Source: an uncultured Bacteroidales bacterium (GTDB lineage Bacteria; Bacteroidota; Bacteroidia; Bacteroidales; UBA932). From it: a DNA stretch of 59,761 bases. Position 1 is the stretch's first letter, and each line of letters opens with the position of its first letter. The stretch lies in NCBI GenBank assembly GCA_934725575.1, contig CAKVCK010000021.1, forward strand, positions 1 through 59,761, written 5' to 3'. The notes beneath the pieces are model-generated. The model was not told where the DNA came from. It did not search any database and saw only the letters and a program-made list of their open reading frames with translations. The position numbers were made by a program, and so were the translations under genes. Below, piece by piece: positions 43,228 through 50,340 of this stretch.

Positions 43228-43259
43228 TTTGATTATTTTGGAAATAACCGCTAATTTTG
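43228..43259 (+). promoter_or_regulatory. Promoter of the DUF4143 ATPase gene, leaderless geometry
   Basis: TTTG (43228-43231), 20-nt spacer, TAATTTTG (43252-43259), then only CCGC before the ATG at 43264. A full consensus match whose transcript would start at or next to the start codon. Confidence 0.7.
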
Positions 43260-43263
43260 CCGC

Positions 43264-44550
43264 ATGAGCAATTATAGGAACAGAGTCGCTGACGAAATAC
43301 TCAAAGATAATCTTGAAGCAGCAGGGCTAGTACTGATAGAAGGAACAAAATGGTGTGGAAAGACTACCACCGCTGAACAACAAGCGGGAAGTATAGTGTA
43401 TATGAACGACCCCGGCAACTCCGGAACATATCTAGCCTTGGCTCAGAATTCACCAAGCCTTCTGTTGAAAGGTGACACACCGCGCTTGATAGACGAATGG
43501 CAGGACGCTCCCGAACTATGGGACGCGGCCAGATTTGAGGTGGATCACAGAGATCTCAAGACAGGGCAATTCATTTTCACGGGTTCAACCGTCATACCCA
43601 GAGAAAAACTGGAGAGGATCAAGCATTCCGGAACCGGACGCGCCGCGTGGATAAAAATGCGACCTATGAGCCTGTGGGAATCCAGTGAGTCAAACGGACA
43701 ACTTAGCCTTAACGACCTATTCCTCAACAAGACCGAAGCGGCATATCAGTCCAATGAATTGGACATCGAGCAGTTAGCCTGGCTGATATGCCGGGGTGGA
43801 TGGCCGGCGGCATTGACAATGTCAAAAAAAGGTGCTCTTAGGCAATCTTTCAATTACATAAACGCGATCGCAAGTACTGATATCTCAGCCGTGGACGATG
43901 TGGATAGGGACAGGGATTTCACCCTACGCCTGCTTAAAAGCTATGCACGTTTTCAGGGAGCCCAGGCTCCGGTCACATCAATATACGAGGATCTCAAGTC
44001 CAATGCTGACGGATCAATGACAAGTGAAACCATCTCTTCCTACATATCCGCCCTCAAAAAATTGTTTGTCGTGGAGGATGCCCCGGCCTGGAATCCGAAT
44101 CTCCGCTCAAAAACAGCCATAAGAACATCAGACACCCGATATTTTGTTGATCCTTCGATAGCGACCGCCGCTATGGGAATCGGCCCGGATGATCTCATTT
44201 CAGACCTGAACACGATGGGGCTTCTTTTTGAGACGATGTGCGTACGGGATTTGCGCGTGTATGCAGAAGCGCTCGACGGCAGTCTGTATCATTACAGGGA
44301 CAAGAACAACCTTGAATGTGATGCCGTGCTGCATCTGAGAAACGGCGAGTATGGTTTGATAGAAATCAAACTCGGCGGGCAAAGGCTTATAGACGAAGGA
44401 GTTGCCACACTGCATTCATTGGCGTCAAAAATTGACACAGATAAAATGAAGGCCCCTTCGTTCCTGATGGTTCTGACAGGAACTGGTGCCTATGCTTACA
44501 AAATGGACAATGGTGTGTGGGTAGTTCCAGTAACTTGCCTTAGACCTTAG
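43264..44550 (+). CDS. AAA_14/DUF4143 family ATPase
   Basis: 428 residues. The N-terminal P-loop ATPase has Walker A GTKWCGKTTTAEQ (about 26-38) and Walker B-like PRLIDEWQDAPELW (about 75-88), with ITGST-type sensor FTGSTVIPREKL. The central DUF4143 helical part includes ISSYISALKKLFVVEDAPAWNP. The C-terminal part has an archaeal-ATPase/PD-(D/E)XK-like fold with ECDAVLHLRNGEYGLIEIKLGG, which resembles a nuclease core and may bind DNA. The family is multi-copy in Bacteroidales and often linked to accessory regions; function is unknown. It is preceded by four tandem repeats and a promoter with leaderless spacing. Confidence 0.9.
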   Translation: MSNYRNRVADEILKDNLEAAGLVLIEGTKWCGKTTTAEQQAGSIVYMNDPGNSGTYLALAQNSPSLLLKGDTPRLIDEWQDAPELWDAARFEVDHRDLKTGQFIFTGSTVIPREKLERIKHSGTGRAAWIKMRPMSLWESSESNGQLSLNDLFLNKTEAAYQSNELDIEQLAWLICRGGWPAALTMSKKGALRQSFNYINAIASTDISAVDDVDRDRDFTLRLLKSYARFQGAQAPVTSIYEDLKSNADGSMTSETISSYISALKKLFVVEDAPAWNPNLRSKTAIRTSDTRYFVDPSIATAAMGIGPDDLISDLNTMGLLFETMCVRDLRVYAEALDGSLYHYRDKNNLECDAVLHLRNGEYGLIEIKLGGQRLIDEGVATLHSLASKIDTDKMKAPSFLMVLTGTGAYAYKMDNGVWVVPVTCLRP

Positions 44551-44797
44551 CGATATTTTCGAGAGTAGCATATACAGCTAGATTTGCTCCCGTCGAGAGT
44601 AAAATTGACTGTGACGGTGGTGTTTTGTGGCGAAAATGTTACCGTCGGGTTCCGGTGACGGTAGGTCACTGCGGCCATTCTCCCGGATAGGGCACGCGAA
44701 GCGCGTAGGCCGCCGTGGCCTCTCCGCCACCGGAACTTCCATTACAATTCGTAAAACAAGCACGCCATATTCATTCCAAGGCGTAGCACTCAAATAG
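44551..44797. other. Intergenic stretch after convergent genes
   Basis: No gene is supported between the converging ATPase and pfkA genes. The segment 44640-44745 is GC-rich with CCGGTGACGG-type self-complementary parts (e.g. CACGCGAAGCGCGT), possibly a terminator or repeat, but no clean stem with a T-run was found. Confidence 0.35.
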
Positions 44798-45784
44798 TTA
44801 GATGGACAGGACGGCGAGGACGTTGATGAGTTCTTTGTCAATCGGCTTGTCGAGCTTGATGGCCTTGCCGATCGGGACATAGACGATCTCGTTGTTGGAG
44901 ATTCCGACCATAATGTTACGCTGGCCTTCCTGAAGGGCCTCGATGCTTGCGTAGCCGAGACGGCTGGCGAGAATCCTGTCGTAGGCTGAAGGACATCCGC
45001 CGCGCTGGAGGTGACCAAGGATGGTGACACGGACGTCATATTCAGGATATTCCTGCCTTACCCTTTCGGCGTAATGCATCGCTCCCCCGTCCTTCGGGCT
45101 TTCGGAGACGAGCACGATCGAGCTGTTCTTGCTCTTGCGGCAGCCGTGGCTGATAAATTTCTCCAACTGGTCGATGTCGGTCTGATCCTCCGGAATGATG
45201 GCGGCCTCGGCACCGGCGGCGATGGCGGAGTTCTGAGCGAGGAAACCGGCGTCACGGCCCATCACCTCGACAAAGAATATGCGGTCGTGGGATGTCGCCG
45301 TGTCCCTGATCTTGTCCACACACTCAACGATCGTGTTAAGCGCCGTATCATAGCCGATCGTGGAATCTGTCCCGTAAAGATCGTTGTCAATCGTGCCAGG
45401 CAGACCGATGATCGGGGTATCATATTCGTGAGCGAACTCCTGCGCGCCGGCAAGGGAGCCGTTACCACCGATGACGATAAGAGCATCGACTCCGAATTTC
45501 ACCAGATTGTCATAGGCCTTCTTGCGGCCTTCCGGAGTCATAAACTCCTCACTTCGGGCGGTTTTCAGAATCGTGCCGCCTCTCTGGATCGTGTTGCTTA
45601 CACTTTCAGTGGTCAACTCTTTCAGATCACCGTGGATGAGTCCCTCGTAACCACGGTAAATGCCGAAGACTTTCCATCCGTTGTAGATCGCTGAACGGGT
45701 CACGGCCCTGATGGCCGCGTTCATTCCCGGAGCGTCACCTCCTGATGTCAAAACACCGATTGTCTTTATCTCTTTCATATACAC
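44798..45784 (-). CDS. pfkA: 6-phosphofructokinase
   Basis: About 326-328 residues (MKEIKTIG... from 45778, or two residues earlier). It catalyses phosphorylation of fructose 6-phosphate to fructose 1,6-bisphosphate in glycolysis. Family motifs: GVLTSGGDAPGMNAAIRAV, GYEGLIHGD, RGGTILKTARS, catalytic GTIDNDLYGTDSTIGYDTA, and VEVMGRDAGFLA. The Gly-rich motif reads VIGGNGSLAGA (about 103-110), with Asn where the ATP-dependent enzymes usually have Asp (GGDGS); whether this alters Mg2+ or phosphoryl-donor use is open. It is divergent from the dus gene, with back-to-back -7 boxes at 45820-45836. Confidence 0.95.
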   Translation of the reverse strand: MYMKEIKTIGVLTSGGDAPGMNAAIRAVTRSAIYNGWKVFGIYRGYEGLIHGDLKELTTESVSNTIQRGGTILKTARSEEFMTPEGRKKAYDNLVKFGVDALIVIGGNGSLAGAQEFAHEYDTPIIGLPGTIDNDLYGTDSTIGYDTALNTIVECVDKIRDTATSHDRIFFVEVMGRDAGFLAQNSAIAAGAEAAIIPEDQTDIDQLEKFISHGCRKSKNSSIVLVSESPKDGGAMHYAERVRQEYPEYDVRVTILGHLQRGGCPSAYDRILASRLGYASIEALQEGQRNIMVGISNNEIVYVPIGKAIKLDKPIDKELINVLAVLSI

Positions 45785-45819
45785 TACTATTAACTTAACG
45801 AATCCTTTATTCTATCATA

Positions 45820-45836
45820 CAAAAATAGTAATTTTG
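45820..45836. promoter_or_regulatory. Back-to-back -7 elements for pfkA and dus
   Basis: The sequence CAAAAATA-G-TAATTTTG holds a minus-strand TATTTTTG (45820-45827) for pfkA and a plus-strand TAATTTTG (45829-45836) for dus. The two -7 boxes abut, so RNA polymerase could serve only one gene at a time. The -33 elements are weak. Confidence 0.5.
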
Positions 45837-45902
45837 CAGACAATTGGCACATTCCCGCAAGGAAAATGCCAAGCGGAACGAAAGTCAGAGAATAGCGACA
45901 AT

Positions 45903-46937
45903 ATGACAATTGGGAATATAGATCTCGGGGAAAGGCCGGTGCTTCTGGCTCCGATGGAAGACGTTACAGACGCTTCTTTCAGAGGAATATGCAGGGAGCA
46001 GGGGGCGGATATGGTCTATACGGAATTCATTCCGTCCGAAGGTCTGATCCGGGACGCGAAGAAGGCCTACGCCAAGCTCAAGACCACAGACGACGAGGCA
46101 CCGGTCGGGATCCAGATCTACGGCAGCGATCCGGACGCGATGGTCGAGGCGGCGAAGATGGCGGACCACGCCACGGAACTTGTCGGCGGACACGGGTGCG
46201 ATGTGATCGACATCAATTTCGGCTGCCCGGTAAGCAAGATCGCCGGGCGGGGAGCCGGATCAGGTATGATGAAGGATCCGGACAAGATGGTGATGATTAC
46301 AAAACGGATCGTCGAGGCCGTTGGCAAGCCGGTCACGGTCAAGACCCGTCTCGGCTGGGACGAAAGCAGCAAGATTATCGTGGAGCTGGCCGAAAGGCTT
46401 CAGGATACGGGCATCAAGGCTCTCACGATCCACGGGCGGACCAGATGCCAGATGTACAAGGGCGAGGCCGACTGGACCCTCATCGGAGAGGTCAAACGGA
46501 ACCCGAGGATGCATATTCCGATAATTGGCAACGGCGACATCAACTCCGCGCGGAAGGCGAAGGAGGCGTTCGACCGCTACGGAGTGGATGGGATTATGGT
46601 CGCCAGAGCATCCTTCGGCCATCCTTGGATATTCAAGGAAATCAAGCACTTCCTTGCCACGGGAGAGGAACTTCCGCCGCTTGGGGTGCGGGAGCGGGTC
46701 GAGCTTGCGAAAAGGCAGATGCGGCTGTCGCTGGACCTCAAAGGCGTGCCGACCGGAGTCTATGAGATGCGCCGCCACCTCTCCTGCTATTTCAAGGGAC
46801 TGCCCGACTTCAAGGAGACCAGAATGCGGCTTGTGACCGAGAATGACCCGGAGGAAGTGTTCAAGATTTTGGAATATATCGCCGAAAAGTGGGGGAACAC
46901 TGAAATTTCAGAGACGAACAGCGTCTATGGCTTATGA
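45903..46937 (+). CDS. dusB: tRNA-dihydrouridine synthase
   Basis: 344 residues from ATG 45903 (MTIGNIDLGERPVLLAPMED); an upstream open frame to 45711 is promoter DNA. FMN-dependent reductase of uridines in the D-loop of tRNA. Motifs: LLAPMEDVTDASFRGICRE, INFGCPVSKIAGRGAGSGMM with the catalytic Cys, VKTRLGWD, LTIHGRTRCQMYKGEADW, and GNGDINSARKAKEAFDRYGVDGIMVARA. It is similar to the DusB branch, though the exact paralogue is not certain. lpxK begins 21 bp downstream and may be co-transcribed as well as having its own -7 box. Confidence 0.94.
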   Translation: MTIGNIDLGERPVLLAPMEDVTDASFRGICREQGADMVYTEFIPSEGLIRDAKKAYAKLKTTDDEAPVGIQIYGSDPDAMVEAAKMADHATELVGGHGCDVIDINFGCPVSKIAGRGAGSGMMKDPDKMVMITKRIVEAVGKPVTVKTRLGWDESSKIIVELAERLQDTGIKALTIHGRTRCQMYKGEADWTLIGEVKRNPRMHIPIIGNGDINSARKAKEAFDRYGVDGIMVARASFGHPWIFKEIKHFLATGEELPPLGVRERVELAKRQMRLSLDLKGVPTGVYEMRRHLSCYFKGLPDFKETRMRLVTENDPEEVFKILEYIAEKWGNTEISETNSVYGL

Positions 46938-46944
46938 TTTTTTG

Positions 46945-46952
46945 TATCTTTG
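46945..46952 (+). promoter_or_regulatory. -7 element of lpxK
   Basis: TATCTTTG, then CAGTCT and the ATG at 46959. A third case in the window of a -7 box placed directly before a start codon. No clear -33 box was seen. Confidence 0.4.
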
Positions 46953-46958
46953 CAGTCT

Positions 46959-48107
46959 ATGCTTGACAAGATCCTTCTTGCACCATATTATCTGACGCTG
47001 AAGCTGAGGCACGCTTGCTACGACCACGGCCTCTTCAAGGTGGGCACCTGCGAGGTACCTACCATCTGCGTTGGTAACATCACGGCCGGTGGCACAGGCA
47101 AGACCCCTCACACGGAGATGATCCTCCGCTCCTTGCTGCGGAGCGACGACTGGGCGTTCCGCAATCTCGCCGTCCTGTCAAGGGGGCACAAGCGTAACAG
47201 CAGTGGTTTCCAGCTGGTTGAGAAGGACGGGAAGGTCAAGGAATATGGCGATGAGCCTCTCCAGATCAAAAGGAAGTTTCCGGGGGTGACGGTCGCCGTG
47301 GACAGACAAAGGATCAAGGGATGCGACATTCTCTGCCATCCTGAGAAACTCAAGACCGAGAGGAGGGCGCGCAAGTGTGCCGACGCTTCGATTCCGCCTG
47401 CCGATTTGATCATACTGGACGACGCTTTCCAGTACAGGACACTGAGAGCTTACTTCAACATCGTCCTCGTAGACTACAACCGTCCGACGTACAAGGACAA
47501 GCTGCTGCCTTTCGGAAGGCTTCGTGACCTGCCGCAGAGGCTGCACTACGCCGACATCATCATCGTGTCCAAGTGCCCGGCATATCTGGAGGACGAGCAG
47601 AAAATCGAGTGGGCGCGGTCGTTCGGCCTGAAGGACTATGACCTCAAGACCTGCACGGGGACGGACAGAAAGGGTTCCGTAAAGACCCTGTTGTTCACGA
47701 CAATCTGGTACAATTCTCTCCAGCCGATCTTCGAGGAAGGAAACCGAAGGTACGCATATTCACAGAAACTGATTCTCTTTTCGGGAATAGCCAAGGACAC
47801 GCCGCTGAGAATGTACCTCAGCGACAGGCACGAGATTGTGAAGCGGTTCACCTTTATGGACCACCACAACTACAACCGGTTCGACATCAAGAAGATAATG
47901 CGTGCCGTCAAGGAGCATCCGACGGCTGTTGTGGCCACTACTGAGAAAGACTGCCAGAGGATCCTGGACTTCAAGAGGATTCCAGACCAACTGAAGGTCA
48001 GGCTGTTTCAGGTGCCGATCGAGGTCGGATTCCTTTCAGAACACGAAAAAGCGGTCTTCGAGAACACTCTGACGACCGCCCTTCGCAATTTCACTCCGGA
48101 ATATTAG
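46959..48107 (+). CDS. lpxK: Tetraacyldisaccharide 4'-kinase
   Basis: 382 residues from ATG 46959 (MLDKILLAPYYLTLKLRH). A TTG nine bases earlier is in frame but lies in the -7 box. It phosphorylates the 4' position of the lipid A disaccharide precursor at the inner membrane. Motifs: N-terminal hydrophobic anchor, P-loop GNITAGGTGKTPHTEM (about 34-49), AVLSRGHKRNSSGF, GDEPLQIKRKFPGVTVAVDRQR, LIILDDAFQYRTL, and ALLRPRGRLRD-like LLPFGRLRDLP. Length is slightly above E. coli LpxK. The gene ends 35 bp from the convergent M3 peptidase gene. Confidence 0.95.
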   Translation: MLDKILLAPYYLTLKLRHACYDHGLFKVGTCEVPTICVGNITAGGTGKTPHTEMILRSLLRSDDWAFRNLAVLSRGHKRNSSGFQLVEKDGKVKEYGDEPLQIKRKFPGVTVAVDRQRIKGCDILCHPEKLKTERRARKCADASIPPADLIILDDAFQYRTLRAYFNIVLVDYNRPTYKDKLLPFGRLRDLPQRLHYADIIIVSKCPAYLEDEQKIEWARSFGLKDYDLKTCTGTDRKGSVKTLLFTTIWYNSLQPIFEEGNRRYAYSQKLILFSGIAKDTPLRMYLSDRHEIVKRFTFMDHHNYNRFDIKKIMRAVKEHPTAVVATTEKDCQRILDFKRIPDQLKVRLFQVPIEVGFLSEHEKAVFENTLTTALRNFTPEY

Positions 48108-48142
48108 AAGCTGTTTTCACAATCACTGTGGAAGCGGCTATA

Positions 48143-50308
48143 CTATTTTGCCTTAACAATTCCAAGTTTCTCCAACAGAGCCTCAGGCTCAGGATCGTGG
48201 CCGCGGAACCTGCGGTAAAGCACATCCTCGTCCTCGCTGCACCCTTTCGACAGGATGTTGTCACGGAACGAGTGCGATACCTCGGTGTTGAATATTCCTT
48301 TTTCCTTGAACAGACTGAATGCGTCCGCCTCCAGTACCTCGGACCATTTATAGGAATAGTAGCCGGCGCTGTAACCACCTGAGAATATGTGGCTGAACGA
48401 AGTCGAGATGCAAGCCTCCGGAATGGAAGGAATCACATTCGAGCTCTTCAACGCCTCTTTCTCAAAGGCGATGGTACCCAGCTCCTGCATAGTTTTCAGG
48501 TCACTGATCCTATTGGTAGCCGAGCTTGCCGAAGCACCGAATTGACCTGATCCGGAATCACCCTTCAGCGTGTGCCAAGCCATATCCAGGATCCCGAACT
48601 GAAGCTGACGCACCTGAGCGTAGGCGGCATTGTAGTTCTTCGCCTCCACAATCTTGTTTATCAGAGTGTCAGGCAGAGCCTCACCCGTCTCGAAATGACG
48701 CGCGAAAGTGTCCAGGAACTCCGGCTCGAACGCCCAGTTCTCCATGATCTGCGAAGGCAGCTCCACGAAGTCACGCGAAACATTCGTCCCGGTGAGCGAT
48801 GAATATCTTCCCTCAGCGAGAATGCCGTGTAGACTGTGCCCGAACTCGTGAAGCAGAGTCGTCAGCTCATCGTGGGTCAGGAGCGACGGCTTCCCTGCGG
48901 CCGGTTTCGTGAAGTTGGTCACAAGGCTGATGAACGGACGCTTCTCCACACCGTTCACTATGCTCTGGCCACGGAACTCGGTCATCCAGGCCCCTCCCCT
49001 CTTGCTGGCTCGCGGGAAGAAGTCAGCGTAGAACAACGCCTTGTGCACACCGTCAGCGTCCTTCACGTCATAGACCTTGACATCCTGATGATATACAGGA
49101 ATGTCCTTCCTCTCCTCGAACGTCAGGCCATAGAGTTTCCTGGCCAGACCGAAAGCCGCGTCGATGCAGTTTTCCAGACGGAAATACGGCTTGAGCTGCT
49201 CATCGCTGATGGAATAGCGGGCATCCTTGAGTTTCTCCGACCAGAAACCGAAGTCCCAAGGCTGGATCTCTGAATCCTCGAAGCCATTCGCGCGGGCATA
49301 TTCATAAAGTTCCTTGACCTCGGCCTTTGCGGCAGGAAGCGAAGGTTCCAAGAGCTTCTGAATAAACTCGTTGACAGTCTGAGGATTCTTCGCCATCCTT
49401 TCCTCAAGCGCATAGTCGGCATAGGTCTCGTAGCCGAGGATATTCGCTATATTCAGGCGCAGCTCCGCGATCTGGCGGCAGAGCTCGATGTTGCTGTTTT
49501 CCCCTTCCGTGGCCCTTGTGTTGTAAGCCGTCCACATCTTCTGACGAAGGTCACGGCGGGTGCTGTACTTCATAAACGCGCCATAGCTCGGGGCCGAAAG
49601 GTCGAACGCCCAGCCCTCCATTTCCTTGGACTTGGCAGTCTCCACGGCAGCCTCACGCACGAAATCAGGGAGCCCCTCAAGATCAGCCTCATCGGTAAGG
49701 TTCAGCGTGAACGCGTTGGTCGCAGCCAGCACGTTTTTCCCATACTGAAGGGTCAGCAGGGAAAGCTGCTCGCTGAGCTTGCTGTAAGTCTCCTTTTCCT
49801 CAGCGCCAAGGTTCGCTCCGTTGCGCACAAACGACTTCCAGGTCTTCTCCAGAAGCCTCGCCTGATCCGGCTCCAGCCCTTCGGAACTCTCGTGCACGGC
49901 CTTGACACGGGCGAAGAGCGGCTCGTTCAGCGAGACATACATTGAATATTCAGTCATCATAGGGGAGACTTTCTCCGCGATGTCCTGCATCTGATCGTTC
50001 GTGTCGGCCTCCATAAGGTTATAGAATATGCCGGCGACATCATTCAGACGGCCTCCGGCCTCGTCCAGAGCGGCAATCGTGTTGTCGAAATTCGGCGCAT
50101 CCGGATTGTTCACGATAGCGTCAATCTCGGCCTTGGCCTCGGTGATGGCCTGCTCGAACGCAGGCAGGTAATGCTCAGTCTTGATCTTGTCGAACTGAGG
50201 CGCGCCATACGGCAGCGTGGAATCTGTAAGCAATGGATTCATTTTGTTGTCACAGGATGATAGCAGGCACAGGATCGCTCCCGCGGCCGCAAGGATTCTT
50301 TTGTTCAT
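48143..50308 (-). CDS. dcp: M3 family peptidase (dipeptidyl carboxypeptidase type), lipoprotein
   Basis: About 721 residues from MNKRILAAAG (ATG 50308); a start seven residues earlier is possible. The lipobox LLSSCDN gives a lipid anchor. It belongs to the M3A family with zinc motif HEFGHSLHG (about 486-494), plus ELPSQIMENWAFEPEFLD and FSGGYSAGYYSYKWSEVL. It removes C-terminal dipeptides from peptides, probably in the periplasm. It lies 12 bp downstream of the S8 protease gene on the same strand, so the two may form a peptide-degrading operon. Confidence 0.93.
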   Translation of the reverse strand: MNKRILAAAGAILCLLSSCDNKMNPLLTDSTLPYGAPQFDKIKTEHYLPAFEQAITEAKAEIDAIVNNPDAPNFDNTIAALDEAGGRLNDVAGIFYNLMEADTNDQMQDIAEKVSPMMTEYSMYVSLNEPLFARVKAVHESSEGLEPDQARLLEKTWKSFVRNGANLGAEEKETYSKLSEQLSLLTLQYGKNVLAATNAFTLNLTDEADLEGLPDFVREAAVETAKSKEMEGWAFDLSAPSYGAFMKYSTRRDLRQKMWTAYNTRATEGENSNIELCRQIAELRLNIANILGYETYADYALEERMAKNPQTVNEFIQKLLEPSLPAAKAEVKELYEYARANGFEDSEIQPWDFGFWSEKLKDARYSISDEQLKPYFRLENCIDAAFGLARKLYGLTFEERKDIPVYHQDVKVYDVKDADGVHKALFYADFFPRASKRGGAWMTEFRGQSIVNGVEKRPFISLVTNFTKPAAGKPSLLTHDELTTLLHEFGHSLHGILAEGRYSSLTGTNVSRDFVELPSQIMENWAFEPEFLDTFARHFETGEALPDTLINKIVEAKNYNAAYAQVRQLQFGILDMAWHTLKGDSGSGQFGASASSATNRISDLKTMQELGTIAFEKEALKSSNVIPSIPEACISTSFSHIFSGGYSAGYYSYKWSEVLEADAFSLFKEKGIFNTEVSHSFRDNILSKGCSEDEDVLYRRFRGHDPEPEALLEKLGIVKAK

Positions 50309-50340
50309 AAAAATATGTTTCAGTGTCATCTGTCATACAA

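Larger units (their letters stand above)
42952..43263. other. Intergenic region upstream of the DUF4143 ATPase
   Basis: No gene supported. It contains four 23-bp tandem repeats (43128-43219) and the ATPase promoter (43228-43259). The first 175 bp show nothing I can name. Confidence 0.5.

Noticed and set aside
44640..44745. GC-rich segment after the ATPase gene as a possible hidden gene
   Set aside because: Frames through it are short extensions of pfkA-antisense reading without a start or signature.
48107..48119. Possible third MITE copy (AGAAGCTGTTTT after lpxK)
   Set aside because: Only about 12 bp of the terminus match; no second end and no internal sequence follow. It could be a solo end or chance.
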